Source of the DNA: Protopterus annectens
Taxonomy: Eukaryota > Chordata > Ceratodontiformes > Protopteridae
Direction of reading: 5' to 3'
DNA length: 64,000 nt
Assembly: GCF_019279795.1 (NCBI RefSeq)
Contig: NC_056737.1
Coordinates: 1,200,365,723 to 1,200,429,722, forward strand
Shown piece by piece: positions 1-11,214 of the stretch. Below the pieces are notes generated by a model, which did no database searches, was not told the origin of the DNA, and saw nothing but the letters and a program-made list of their open reading frames with translations. Position 1 is the first letter of the stretch. Every line of letters starts with the position of its first letter. Both the position numbers and the translations under genes were made by a program.

Positions 1-416
1 ACTCCAAGGGGCAGGCTAGGCACGGAATATGATCAGGGCTGAGAATCCCCCCCCCCCGGGCCCGACCGGGGAACCCTGGCTCCCAGACTCTCCGGATGGC
101 ACAGAGAGTGTCGGAGCAGAAGCCTGCTCCGTGAATACCAAAGGGGGTCTCGGAATCAACAGATCCACAGTTAAGTGCTACCAAGCACTCCGGCTCCGAA
201 GATCCAGCTTGGCTCAGAAGAGGAACAACAGTGGGTATTGACTGGTACAGTAGGCTTCGGGACCAAATGGGTCAGAGCCAAAAATAATTTAGTTAGCGTC
301 GGCAACTTCAACAGTCTGCGCACCACCTGTTCCACCTCATCATCAAATAAGCTCCTGGTGGACCTGGAGGATAGGGATGGAAGAATGAGACCTGTGCAGA
401 ATGGGAGATCTTAGTG

Positions 417-932
417 TCAGAGAAACAGATGAAATATCCATGGACCGGCTTCGAGAAGAAGTATCTTGTGGCTCAGAGGACTTTGGAATCGAAGAACAGG
501 CTTGTCAATTAGTATAACCTCCGACGGCTCCGAGGACTGTGGAGCCGAGGAGGTAGTGGCCTTAAAACTTTTTGGTAACTTGACTGGTGGCTCCGACTGA
601 GCCGATGTTGCAGGTGATGGTTTCTTCTGGGGTTTGTCCTTTTTAGAAGAAGGAGAAGAAGAGGAAGAACAACTGTGGATAGCTTCCTCAAAAGTTGGCT
701 TTAAGAGCCCTTTAAGGATCAGTTTGTTTCTCCTTTCTTGTAAAACTCTGGCACTGAAGAAATGACAAAATGCACAATCCTCTTGTAAATGAATAGCTCC
801 AAGGCAATATACGCATATGACATGACCGTCTGTGATACACATTTTTTTGTGAACACTTCTGGCATTTTTTGAACCCCCAAGACTTATGTTTCCTCTCTTT
901 TGAGTCTTTGGACATGATAAAGGTAAGACCAC
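417..932 (-). pseudogene. DIRS gag-like ORF1, N-terminal part, frameshifted (E0)
   Basis: This would be the nucleocapsid-like Gag of a DIRS element. The start aligns with the other copies at an ATG near 915 (MSKDSKE...). The conserved pattern of CxxC pairs is split between two frames: the first pair (CQKC) is read in one frame, while CVYC and CAFCH are read in the frame of the 171-residue stretch. The motif RVLQERRNKLILKGLLKP, present in every copy, follows. After it comes a Ser/Lys/Pro-rich low-complexity region typical of this Gag. At least one frameshift near 850-880 makes it nonfunctional. The C-terminal half is not in the same frame, or lies further left. Confidence 0.7.
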
Positions 933-1394
933 AATATAATAATAAGAACTTTAACTACTTGAACTAAACTGATCTATAGATAAATACAGGAAACATGAAG
1001 GGGACAGACAACAAGGGAATAAAATAGGGCCTCTAACTCAAACGGCCCTATTTCCCAGAAAAAAACAACGCACTAACTACAAGCCCTCTAACTAAAATGG
1101 GCGAAGAGCTCTCTAACTTGAACAAGCTACTATTTATTTACGACAAGACACAACAACCACTACAAGGGATACAGTAAGGCCTACAAAACGACGGCAAAAA
1201 GCAGCACCAAAGGGAATAAAGCTATAACAATTTAGATATTACTAAATACTAAAGCTAACTATGTAACTATAATGCAAGAAAAACACATCTACTATAAAAT
1301 AGAAAAGGATTACAGGTTCTAAAAGGAAAGATGAAGAAAAATTTTTCACAACTTAGCCACGGCCAACATGAATGCATCCAACCTCATAAAGCAG

Positions 1395-1553
1395 CAAACG
1401 AGATCTGGGATATTAAACCACTGCATTATGGGATACCTACTTGCCACAAGCCAAGTTTGAGTCTTTCAGCTGTGTATTCGGCTGAGTCAGAGCCAAGAAT
1501 CAGCTCCGAACCCATCATTGTAAGAATGAAGGCGAGATAGAACAACATAACAT
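1395..1553 (-). repeat. Terminal inverted repeat of E0 (5' end of element)
   Basis: It begins with a CAAACGAGATCTGGG-like segment shared with the right repeats of E2 and E1, and ends GGCGAGATAGAACAACATAACAT. The partner repeat is outside the window. The TCGGAGCCGA palindrome is degraded here to TCAGAGCCAAGAATCAGCTCCGA. Confidence 0.7.
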
Positions 1554-2679
1554 TAACTGTTTAGTTTTCTGTCTTCTATGATTGGGAAAATGTGGATAAA
1601 CATTCCCATTATTACCAGTAACAGCTTCCCCAGGAATGGGCACAGTGTTCTGGTTAAACAGAGGCACATTCCCTGCCCCTTCTCCCATGACCAATAAGAC
1701 CGACTCTTCATTGCCCACTAAAAGGACTCCAGCAGCTACAGAGTAAGTGGTTATCTCCCATTCCATGGTGGCTGTATGGACTACACCAGAGGGTTCTGAT
1801 GAAAAAGATGAGTGGTCTGAGGAACCACCTTTGGCTGCAGCAGAGTCAGCGAATGAGGCACACTACCAGCCTGCTGTGGTGGCAAAGGCTACTTTTTGTG
1901 ACTGGATAAGGTCTGAAAGAGGAACAGGTACTTAGTTTTACTGTAAAGTTGAAAATGATGCATGTTTCCCAGGGAAGCTTAGCAACAATAGTTGCTGCTA
2001 AACAATGAAACAAAGCAAAACAATTAAAGTACCAGAAAAGTAAGCCCCCCTCCCAAAAAAAAAAGAAAGCTACAGTTAAAAAACATTGTTTTTCAATAGA
2101 AAAAAAAAAAATTTTAAACAACTTTTGACAACTTTTACCACAAAAGTAAAAAAGTGCTCTTCCATTTAAAAATATACAACAGTCACAAGACAGTTGGGGA
2201 AATACATATATCCTCGTAGCTAAATGGGTAGAGGTACAGCCTCATGACTACATTTTCATAGCTTAGAAGTACTTGTTCTTTCTTTCTATGTCTGGTAAGA
2301 AAGAATCAAGGAACCTGTAGGCTCTTCCATGATAAAGATTCAAAAGATACCCACTTTTTGGGGAAGACTTGTAGCAGTAGTTAGTAAAACTAGTTAAAAA
2401 GTCACTTCTTCTGTCAAAAATAACAGTGAAAAGTAGTTTAAATACTTACACAGCCCCAAAGATTAAATAACACTTTTGCTATGGAAAAAAATTTAACTTC
2501 GTTTTAACAACGTTTTCTCCCAAAAGTAAAAAGTTGCACTCCTGATTACTAAAAGTCACATGACAGTCTACAAAACCTTTTTTCCCCCCAAGATTACAAT
2601 GATAAATGCAATAATAATAATAAGACAAAATGAACACCCATTTGTGTAATCAGGTAGGTCCACTGGACACACAGTCCCT
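1554..2679. other. Intron-like sequence with one unidentified reading frame
   Basis: No recognisable gene. On the - strand a frame without stops runs from about 1860 to 1515, with an ATG at 1766 giving 83 residues. It is rich in Gly, Val, Ser and Glu and has no motif I know. It could be a decayed exon of a processed copy or chance. The rest is A/T-rich, with A runs near 2060 and 2100. Confidence 0.3.
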
Positions 2680-2747
2680 TTTCAGGAGTGACCCAGGAGC
2701 AATGTTTAAGTGACTTGCTTCAGGTCACACAGTAGGCAAATGACAGA
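2680..2747 (-). repeat. MIR/CORE-SINE-like fragment
   Basis: The stretch TTAAGTGACTTGCTTCAGGT followed by CACACAG is the reverse complement of the well-known MIR core segment (TGTGTGACCTTGGGCAAGT...). Only about 70 bp are recognisable. No tRNA-like head is visible. It is an old fragment, and a chance match of this length is unlikely but possible. Confidence 0.5.
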
Positions 2748-3639
2748 AAAAAATCAGTTTCTGTTACAAATTTAAAAATGGATTTTTTCCCCAAAGGGAA
2801 CTCATCTGTGCAACAATGGAAATTGTTAGCTGAACATCAGTCTTTCAAAGCCCACAAGAGGAGTGCTCATCGGTGGCAGGAAAGCTCTGAAGGGCTTGGT
2901 GTTCAAACCACTCTCTTCTTTAGATTAGCTCAAGCTGATTAATGGTTTGGATGTATGAAAGGTGCCCTTGAAACTTTTGAAGATCATTGGTTGTTATATC
3001 CTTAGCAGAATATAACCCATATAGCTAATGCTACTGTAGCAGTGATCAATATAATGATCATCAAGCAAATGCTTCAGGAAATGGAAGACATTCATAGGAC
3101 AATCTGCCTATTTTGGCTACAGTGCATTTCAACAAACTTACAGTGTAAATTTGCAATGAGTCTTGGGGACCTTCTAGTGACCATAATTCAGCACACAGTA
3201 TGGAAAATTCAATGTGAACAAACCAAATTACAATGATTTTTCAATGTGAATGAGGCTGAATTAATTGCACAATAAAAGATCATTAGCATTCAGAAACATG
3301 CCCACTGACTGGACTCCTAATTAGCATGCCCATTGTAAATCTAGCTTATATAAATAAAAAAAAAGTTTGCCTGCTTTCTATTTCCATATGCTCCACAACT
3401 CTTATCTTTAACACATTTTATGAGAAACATAGGAAAAATATGAGAAAGATCAGAGAGCTGCTGCAAAACTCCGGACATTTGAGAGGTATGTTTATATCAT
3501 CAGTACAGTCGACCACACTACCGGTAACCATAACTTTAAGATGTCATAAGTTTTATAGAACATCCCAGATTGTCTTCAGATTCTTGCCTTGTCCCTCATA
3601 AAAGTTTTACATTTCTGGTAAATCATTCAGACTTTATTT
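2748..3639. other. No gene seen
   Basis: A/T-rich intron-like sequence. Short open frames on the + strand (near 3042-3236 and 3326-3601) have no recognisable motif, and I do not support them as genes. Confidence 0.6.
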
Positions 3640-4020
3640 TCAATAATGCAAGGCATTACAGATTCAAACTTCTGACTTAAAAATGCAGAGATAAACAGAC
3701 GGACAATTCACTACAGCGATGCTTTCGTCTCTGTTACTTCCTATATACTGCTGCACTGTGTAAGCTTGCAGACTTAAATCTTTTTCCCTGTTGTTAAACT
3801 GCCTCACAATGTACATAATCTCTTTACAATTTGGAATGTATTAATCCCACTCTTGTAGTTCCTGTGTGATCTTTATTTTGTATTTTGCATCATTTGTATT
3901 GTACTACTCATGGAGCTTTTCTCCCAGGGCCCCCACTGAAAACGGGCACTTCGTGGCCCAGTGGACTTCCCCGGTAATCAAACTGAAAATAAAAATAAAA
4001 AAAAAAAAATAAAAAAAGTG
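3640..4020 (+). mobile_element. L2-like LINE 3' end with A-rich tail
   Basis: The segment reads as the 3' untranslated end of an L2-type LINE. It has T-rich UTR sequence and a GGGCCC/GGGCAC...GTGGCCCAGTGG stem-loop-like segment near 3930-3970. A tail of AATAAAAATAAAAAA type follows at 3985-4018. A similar ending (stem-loop plus AAATAAATAAATAAA) occurs at 46660-46765. No coding part remains. Confidence 0.55.
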
Positions 4021-4069
4021 TCATACGCATGCACAGTACATCAGAATGCAAAGGAGGAAGCAGAAAAAC

Positions 4070-4240
4070 TTTTAGTTATGTACTCACCATAACTTCAGAT
4101 GTTTGGGATCCATCTCGCCTACATTCTGAATGATGGGTTCGGAGCCGATCCCTCGGCTCCGACTCGGCACGCTTATGCCAAAGAGCGAAGTCTCTTATTG
4201 GCTGAGCTTACTATATCCCAGGATGCACCACCACCAGTCC
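4070..4240 (-). repeat. E1 left terminal inverted repeat plus terminal extension
   Basis: Positions 4112-4240 are the reverse complement of the right end up to about 10240. The outer 42 bases (4070-4111) are not in the right repeat but are found inverted in the internal complementary region. It contains the palindrome TCGGAGCCGA-TCCC-TCGGCTCCGA at 4139-4162. Confidence 0.92.
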
Positions 4241-4385
4241 CCCAGATCTAGTTTGTCCGCATACATGCACACATGCATACCCTGCTTATATAACATCGTC
4301 AGATGAAACAAGATAAAACAGTGGAGCTCAAAACCGTTCAATCTCTTCAGATCTGCAAGGCAGGGGGAAGGAGGGTGGGTATCAG

Positions 4386-4484
4386 GAATGTAGGCGAGAT
4401 GGATCCCAAACATCTGAAGTTATGGTGAGTACATAACTAAAAGATGTTATGTGATCCTATCTCGCCTACATTCTGAATGATGGG
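4386..4484. repeat. E1 internal complementary region (circle-junction complement)
   Basis: Positions 4386-4443 are the reverse complement of the left end 4070-4127. Positions 4444-4484 are the reverse complement of the right end 10211-10251. Read together, this block is the complement of right end joined to left end. In the DIRS model such a region templates completion of the ends during circle formation. The recombinase frame runs into it and stops at 4447. Confidence 0.93.
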
Positions 4485-5506
4485 ACAGCGTCCCTAGCAC
4501 CTGAATCCTGGGTGGCTCACTGGAAAACACTCCTGAGTACCGTGGAACCAAATGATGCTCGTCCTTTAGATGCCACATCCAATTTGTAGTGGGAAATGAA
4601 AGTGTGCGGGTTAGACCAAGTAGCCACAGCACAAATTTCCGATATAGCGAGCTTGGAATGAAAAGCTATAGAAGTAGCCATAGCTCTGGTAGAATGAGCT
4701 TTGATAGATGATGCAAGTTGTTTATTCTAAGAAGAGTAGGCCTGAGTTATGCAATCTCTGATCCATTTTGAGATTGTAGCTTTTGTGATGGTTTGGCCCA
4801 ATTTATTATCTGAGAAGGACACAAACAACTGGTCTGACTTACGAAGTTGCTGAGTCCTGTCTAAATAGAAGCGTAATTGCCTGTGAACATCCAATTTATG
4901 GAGAGTGTATTCTGCTTCATTAGAGAATTTTGGAAAGAAAACTGGTAGCTCTAGAGATTGTTGAAGACAGAAACTAGAACAGACTTTTGGGACAAAGGAT
5001 GGATTAGGCCTAAGTGATACTCTATCCTTGTGGAAAATCAAGCACGGTGGTTTAATAGACAGGGCTTGAAGCTCTGAGACTCTTCTTGCAGAGGTAATAG
5101 CCACTAAGAATGCCGTTTTCCAAGACAGATATTTTAATTGCATGTAGCCGCCGGTTCAAAAGGGGAGATGTTAATGCGAAGCACCAAATCAAGATCCCAC
5201 GGAGGTGCAGGATGAAAACTGGTGGTCTTAACAGACTGGCACCTTTAATGAACGTTTTGCATAATCTGCTGCTCATCAAAGGAGGATCCGTGGATTCATG
5301 GAATTTAGAGATAGCAGCTAGTTGGACTTTAATAGTTGAGACAGAAGATCCTGATTAAACAGGGATGTTAAGAATTTCAAAACCTCTGGGACAGGAGCAG
5401 TGATAGGGTCTAAGCCTTTGAGTTGAGCCCAGATAGCAAACCTCTTCCACTTACTGAGGTACAATTTGTTAGTGGTGGGTTTGTGGGCAAGATAAAATGT
5501 GAACAA
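4447..5506 (-). pseudogene. DIRS tyrosine recombinase (E1), broken
   Basis: This would be the integrase of the element, joining a circular DNA to the target by tyrosine-recombinase chemistry. The N-terminal part (LYLSKWKRFAIWAQ) is at 5318-5506 and the central part at 4727-5279, with the first catalytic Arg in SARRVSELQAL. The C-terminal box HSTRAMATS and the nucleophile context FISHYKLD lie at about 4520-4700. A TAG at 4727 interrupts the frame between the central part and HSTR. The frame is also shifted near 5143-5279 and near 5480. All catalytic residues can still be read, but no single frame covers them. Confidence 0.9.
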
Positions 5507-5533
5507 CTTCCGGGTCTAGAGTGTGCCTTCTAA

Positions 5534-7586
5534 CTAAGGTTGGAAGTGGAGGAGCCAAGCTGTCAATTTTAGAGATTGAAGGGACTGATGCCAATGTCCC
5601 GACTGATGGATTAGCAAATCCGGGATCAGGTCTAAGGTCCACGGATCGTCCACTGCATGCTTTTTCAGGTAAGGAAACCATATCTGACGAGGCCAGTATG
5701 GGGCAATCAGAATCATTGAAGACCCCAGTTGAGAAGCTTTTTGAATAACTTTTGGAAGGAGTGGAATTGGAGGAAAGGCATAAAGTAGCCCTGTTGGCCA
5801 AGGTTGTGCTAGAGCATCCATGGCTGGTACTTCCTGATGTGGAATCAAGGAGAAGAACCTCTGGCACTTGGTGTTTAGTGGAGTTGCAAATAGGTCGCAG
5901 CACGGCGTCCCCCATCCCTTGAAAACCTGGGCTGCTACCTTGCGGTTTAGAGACCATTCGTGAGGAGAGAGAATTGTCCTGCTTAATTTGTCCGCCAATA
6001 CATTTGACTTTCCCGGGATGTGGGTCGCTACCAAGAAGCGGTTGGTAGCTACAGCCCATTCCCACACTCTCATGGCCTCTCTGCAAAGGGGATACGATCT
6101 GGTCCCTCCTTGTTTGTTCAGATACCAAACCACCGACATGTTGTCTGTGTGGATGGCGATGATGCCCTGAGGAAGAAACTTGTGTAAGGCCTGTAGGGAT
6201 AGAAGTACAGCCCTCATCTCCAACACGTTGATGTGGAGAAGAGCTTCGTCCGGAAGCCAGGAGCCCTGAACTAGCCTGCCCAGACAATGCCCCCCCCACC
6301 CTATCTGGGAGGCATCTGTCGTCAGGGTAACCACTGGAGGGGAGAACAAAGGGTTTTCCCTGATCCAAGTTGGATGTCTGAAGCCACCAGCGAAGGTCCC
6401 TTTTGCATATTTCCGTAATCATGATGTGATGATTGAGGGAAGATCCTGAAAGGACCATTGAGTTGACAAGAGCCACTGAAGAATCCTCATGTGTAATCTT
6501 GCTAGAGGAACTAAAAGAACCGTGGCAGACATTGAGCCTAAAACCTGTAGGACCATCCTGGCTGGGGCTTTGGATCTCGAGATTAGAGCTTGAACTTGGC
6601 CCTGTAAAGTTCGGATCCTTTCGGCAGGAAGAAAGATGCATCAATCTTGAGTCTATCTCTGCTCCTATAAACTTTATGCGTTGAGAGGGCAGCAAGACAG
6701 ACTTTGACCAATTGAATGTAATCCCTAGGGAAACACCCAGGAGATGGTGGCTTTGAGGTTGTCCATTAGTAGATGCCTGGTGGTGGCAGTCAGGAGCCAG
6801 TCGTCGAGATAGGGAAACACTTGGAATCCAAGACTTCTCAGGTGAGCCGTCACTACTGCCAAACACTTGGTGAACACCCTGGGCGCTGTGGTGAGACCAA
6901 AGGGCAGAGCACAAAATTGGTAATGACTGACTCCCAGGCTGAAGCGCAGATACCTTCTGGACGCCTGATGTATCGGTATGTGATAATAGGCGTCCTTGAG
7001 GTCTATGGAGCACATCCAAACATCCTTCTCCAACAACGGGAGAATGGATTGTAACGTGACCATTCGGAATTTGGATTTCGTGACGGATTGGTTCAGTCTG
7101 CTGAGATCCAATATTGGTCTCAGGTCCCCTGTCTTTTGGCACTAAAAGAACCTGGAGTAATTTCCTGATCCGATCTGGTCTGTGGGGACCGGTTGGATGA
7201 CTCCTTTTTCTAGCAGCTTTAAAGCTTCTGCGGCTGCTATTTCCCTTTGACTGGGATTCTCTTGGACGGTGGGGGTGAGTATTTGAATGGGATGGTGTAA
7301 CCTCCGGCAATGATCCGAAGCACCCATCTGTCCTGAGTGATTGACTCCCAGGCATTTAGGTGCTTGGCAAAACGACACCCGACTGGCTCCGGAGCAGCAC
7401 AGCCGGGCAATCCCTCATGACGTGTGGGAGGCTGAAGAGCCACGAAAGGACTCGCGGTCTCCAGAATTGCGGGGCCCTCTGCCGCCTCTGGGACGGCGTC
7501 TCCCTGAAAAATTTCCCCGCCCTCTGCCTCTGGACGGGGAATCTTCCTGCTGTTGGGAGAAAAACTTGCGAGATTTTCGGAACCAC
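5534..7586 (-). pseudogene. DIRS RT / RNase H / methylase-like polyprotein (E1), broken
   Basis: This would be the reverse transcriptase with RNase H that copies element RNA. RT motif A (SIDLKDAYYHI) and the catalytic YLDD (FPYLDDWLL) are in the frame at 6725-7111. RNase H motifs (TTDASQIGWGG, LEMRAV, HTDNMSVVWY, ADKLSR) and the methylase-like part (CDLFATPLNTKC, APYWPRQIWFP) are in the frame at 5534-6349. The N-terminal part (about 7142-7586) is in further frames. A second frame stays open from 7355 to 5469 across the same bases (see findings). Several frameshifts and stops separate the domains. Confidence 0.9.
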
Positions 7587-9722
7587 ATTTTCCCCCCTCC
7601 TTTCGCCTTGGGGTAAGGCCGAAAGGGAGTGGAATAACGGGCACCTACGGCAGATAACGTTTTTCCCTCTTGCTCACAGCGGGTAAGGGTGTCTTTCACC
7701 TTGGGTCCAAACAATGAGGACCCATCAAAGGGAGCGTCGGCGAAGGAAGACTTGAAGGCCTCCAAACTGACACAAGCGGAGCCAGGCTTGTCACGAGAGC
7801 CACGCCTGTGCCTGCCGCTCTACCCGCCTTCGGCCGCATAGGAAATGAGCCTCATGGACGAGTTAGAAATTGACGTAAGGATAGCCAACTGAGAGCTAAC
7901 GGACTGGGCTAGCTGCTCAGGTAGGTTACCCGAGAGGAATCTGACAACTCCTTGACCAGATCCCTCTGAAGCCTGGTAAAATGTGCCAAATAATTCAGAG
8001 ACCTTAAGGTAAAGGCCGCTGAAGTCAGGGTGCGCTTCCCGTACCTATCCATACTCCTAGACTCCTTATTAGGAGGATGGATGGACGTTGAAGCCTCTGC
8101 CACGTCCTGTTGTGTAGCAGATGCCACCACCATGGCATCTACAGCCACGCCTTTAGTAAGGAACTCCTTCTCGGGGGGAAAAATTTATTTGGACGAGATG
8201 GGACTGGTTCCACGGTATCTGGATGTTCCCACGCCCTTCGACAAACTAAATCCAGAAGCTCGTCGAAGGGCGGAGACACCCAGGAGGCGGAGGGCTGAGC
8301 CCCAAAGGCCTTGAGGAGCACTGATTCGTCAGCAGAGGGGGGTTTGGATATCCAGCCGCCTCGTTGTTTGAGGATCTCTAAGATGTCTGCAAATGAGACA
8401 TCATCCGAGGACGACTTCGGGGACCCCTCCGCATCATCCATATCAGTGTCCGATGTAATAGACTCGGGGAGTCCACGTGCTTCCTCTTGCACGATCTCTT
8501 CCTTGGGGTTCCTCTGAAGACAACTCCGAAGAACCCTCAGGAGGAGGGAACCCCACTGGGGTAACCTCAGGCCTCGGGGCTGCGCTGGCTACGAACAGGC
8601 GAACTGCCAAAGACCCAGTCTCCACGCCCAGGGAAGGTGCTGGTAAAACCGGGGAGATGGCCGAAGAGGACTTGGCCAAGGCACTCCTCATGGCCCTGAA
8701 AGCCGGACCCCCAGAATCCTGGGAGTGTCCGGACTCCGGAGCCGTGATAGCCGACGGAAGTCCCGCAGCCGAAGCACCGAGGGGGAGGCTCGGAACCGAA
8801 AGCATAGGTCCCGAAACATCACCCCCGGGTCCAGCCGAAGAAGTCCGCGTACTAAACTCGGACCCGAAGGCCCGGGTTGGAGTAAGGGTCGGAGCCGACC
8901 CTGAGATCTCCACCGGCTCCAACAGCACCTGCTCCGACGGAGCCGAAGCGGTCGGAGGAGGAATGGCAACGGGGTGGGCCAAGGTCATCGGCTCCGAAAC
9001 CAGCTGGGTCGGAACCGAAACAAATTTTTGGAAGACTGGGGACTGGAACAGTCTTTGGAGCACCCTGTCTATATCAGAATCCGACATCCTCAAAGACCGA
9101 GAGGAAACAGAACGGGTTCGAGAAGGCCTCTCCATCGGCCCCAAAGGGCTAGGGGACCGGCTCCGAGGCGACTCGATGAGTATCGGCGCCGAGGGAATAC
9201 TCACAGCAGATTCCATCGGTGCCGAGGTAGACTTCGGCGCCGAGGAGGAAGTGTCTGAGCGGGCGACTTTGTCGGCTCCGTGAGCTGTGGAGCCGACGAA
9301 GGTGACCCGCCTCGATGCCCCAGCCATCGGCTCGAAGCCAGAGGAGTCGATACTGGTGGCATCGAGGCAGACCGTTCCGACCTCGGCCCCGAAGTCTTTG
9401 GAGCCGAAGGAGAGGCCTGCCTAGGTCTCTTGGCAGTCGGATCCGACGGACTGGTCGGAACCGAAGCCCTTTTCTTTTTGGCAGGAGCCGGAGAGGATGC
9501 CAAGGCTTCTTCAAAAGAGGGTTTAATTAACCCCTTAAGAATCAATTTATTTTTTCTCTCCTGGAGGACCCTTGAGGAAAAAGCGTGACATACGCTGCAT
9601 GACTCCTGCAAGTGCTTTGCCCCTAGACAATATACACATAGCAAATGATCATCAGTAACAGACATCTTAAAAGCACATTTCGAACATTTTTTAAAGCCCG
9701 AAGGCCTAGGGGTTTGAGACAT
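7415..9722 (-). pseudogene. DIRS gag-like ORF1 (E1), frameshifted
   Basis: A Gag-like protein, presumed to bind element RNA. It starts at the ATG at 9722, in the same context as other copies. The N-terminus has three cysteine pairs (CSKC, CVYC, CSVCH), then RVLQERKNKLILKG. A long Ser/Pro/Glu-rich middle follows (9327-8443), and then the conserved MDRYGKR...LNYLAHFTRLQRDL block near 7950-8090. The frame is shifted near 9250-9330, 8450-8490 and 8140, and lost around 7800-7910. The middle is full of TCGGAGCC/GGCTCCGA words. Confidence 0.85.
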
Positions 9723-10082
9723 GATGTTAAACAACTTCTGACAGGAAATTTAACAACTATAGATTCGCTTGTGACAAAAAAAAACCCAAGGCTTACAGTA
9801 ATAGTTTAAAACACAACCTTAGCTGTAATGACCGGGAACTCTAAACCACTAAAGGCTTGAGACCTTGGAAGTTTACAAAGGTTGACCGGAAAGGCCCTGG
9901 ATTGTAAGGGGGGCCGAAACAAACTCAACCCAATCACACACAACAAATTTCACAATTCAAACGTACACAAAGGAGCGATAGCCGTTAAAACAGCTTTTGT
10001 GATATAAAAGAGCAAAAAACTGACAGAAAAAGTAGTTAGTAAAAGCTACTCAGCCCAGCCAGCTCGAGACCACGTCTTCGCA

Positions 10083-10251
10083 GGGAAGCGGCAAACGAGA
10101 TCTGGGGGACTGGTGGTGGTGCATCCTGGGATATAGTAAGCTCAGCCAATAAGAGACTTCGCTCTTTGGCATAAGCGTGCCGAGTCGGAGCCGAGGGATC
10201 GGCTCCGAACCCATCATTCAGAATGTAGGCGAGATAGGATCACATAACATC
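10083..10251 (-). repeat. E1 right terminal inverted repeat (5' end of element)
   Basis: It matches the left repeat in inverse orientation from CCACCA...TGCATCCTGGGATATAGTAA through the TCGGAGCCGA palindrome to TAGGCGAGATAGGATC, ending ACATAACAT. The boundary is set by the circle-junction complement at 4444. Confidence 0.92.
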
Positions 10252-11214
10252 ACAAGTTATTACAGCCTTCTGCCCTTCACACTGACAGCACTTGTCACTC
10301 CAAGCTGTCAAGCATTGATTACCTTGTCTATGGTATCAAATCCTTAGCCACTAACAGAGAGCAAATATTTTTATTCTTCACATGCCATAAGAGTGATGCT
10401 GGGTTTCACTAAGCAGATGTGTTTTTCCTGATTCTTGTTAAGATGTCTGATAATCCTGCTGCATATTCAGGTGTGAGGAACTTCTTAGACTGTTTACTCC
10501 AACAAGAACAAAGACTGTTATAGTTCCCCTTAATTTTCTAACCTAATTGAGCAAGGATAATTTTGATCCCAGGAAGAAATGACACTGTCGCCTTTCAAAG
10601 TACAGTGTGGTATATGCCTATTTTATAAACACTGGTATTATTAGGATGCTGGTTTACTGAAGTAATTATGTTAAGAACTGAATCAGCTGTCCTTAATATA
10701 ATGAAACATGTAGCCACAGAAGACACAACTGGGCTGCTCATATTCCCCAAAAGACATTCCAATATATTTGTTCAATGGCAGAAAGAGATAACAGGCTATG
10801 AACTCTGTTGTTTAAGCATAGCCAACCTTCTGCCTCTCTGTACATTATCATCTTTAATTTCTACATGCCTTATGCCTTCCAGTGGCTCCCTGATATCTCT
10901 CCCTACCATCCATTCTTTTGGCCTTTTCCATGTATCCAAACCATTCTCCACAAAGAAGTACTTTTGCATAACCAAGGAAAACTTGGCTCTACAATCTGTA
11001 TTCATGAAGTCCAGATAGGGTTTGGCATAATGCTTAAAGTGTTTATTCACAGACATAATGTATGAGGTTTGATTCTCATCCTTGGGATAATTGGCTAGGC
11101 TTAAAATGAACCACAAGGGGGCAGCTAGATTAGTATGAACCTAAATTAAATAAATTATTGGCATACACTTTAGGGGAAGTCTTCCAGTTTTTTTTTGGGG
11201 GGGGGGGGTTAAAG
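10252..11214. other. No gene seen
   Basis: Intron-like sequence. Open frames on both strands at 10668-11116 show no known motif and overlap each other, so I do not call them. A T-run followed by a G-run lies near 11190-11208. Confidence 0.6.

Larger units (their letters stand above)
1..1553 (-). mobile_element. DIRS retrotransposon E0, 5' part only
   Basis: This is the 5' end of a - strand DIRS element whose remainder lies beyond the left edge of the window. It holds a gag start with the cysteine pairs seen in the other copies, then a leader, then a terminal repeat that ends with the same GGCGAGATAG...ACATAACAT signature as E1, E3 and E4. It is the most diverged copy: the palindrome in its terminal repeat is decayed and gag is broken by frameshifts. 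No internal complementary region can be checked because the 3' half is missing. Confidence 0.8.
4070..10251 (-). mobile_element. DIRS retrotransposon E1, full length
   Basis: A complete DIRS-type element of about 6.2 kb in - orientation. Gag lies at the right, then RT/RNase H/methylase-like, then tyrosine recombinase at the left. It is bounded by inverted repeats (4070-4240 and 10083-10251), with an internal complementary region at 4386-4484. There is no target duplication, as expected for recombinase-mediated insertion. It lies about 50 bp past an L2-like A-rich tail. All three frames carry stops or shifts, so it is a dead copy. It forms its own lineage, distinct from E3/E4/E5 and from E2/E6. 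Confidence 0.95.

Noticed and set aside
4281..4310. CTGACGA on the - strand in E1, a possible hammerhead core
   Set aside because: No GAAA with a proper stem II follows and no stem III can be formed.
8477..9283. 268-residue + strand open frame
   Set aside because: It is the antisense shadow of the gag middle region; the peptide changes with gag and has no motif.
4066..10255. Possible target-site duplications flanking the DIRS elements
   Set aside because: Flanks of E1, E3 and E4 show no duplicated bases, in line with recombinase integration; short matches are A/T-rich chance.
10668..11116. Overlapping open frames on both strands (116, 85 and 106 residues)
   Set aside because: They overlap each other and show no known domain; chance in intron sequence is more likely.
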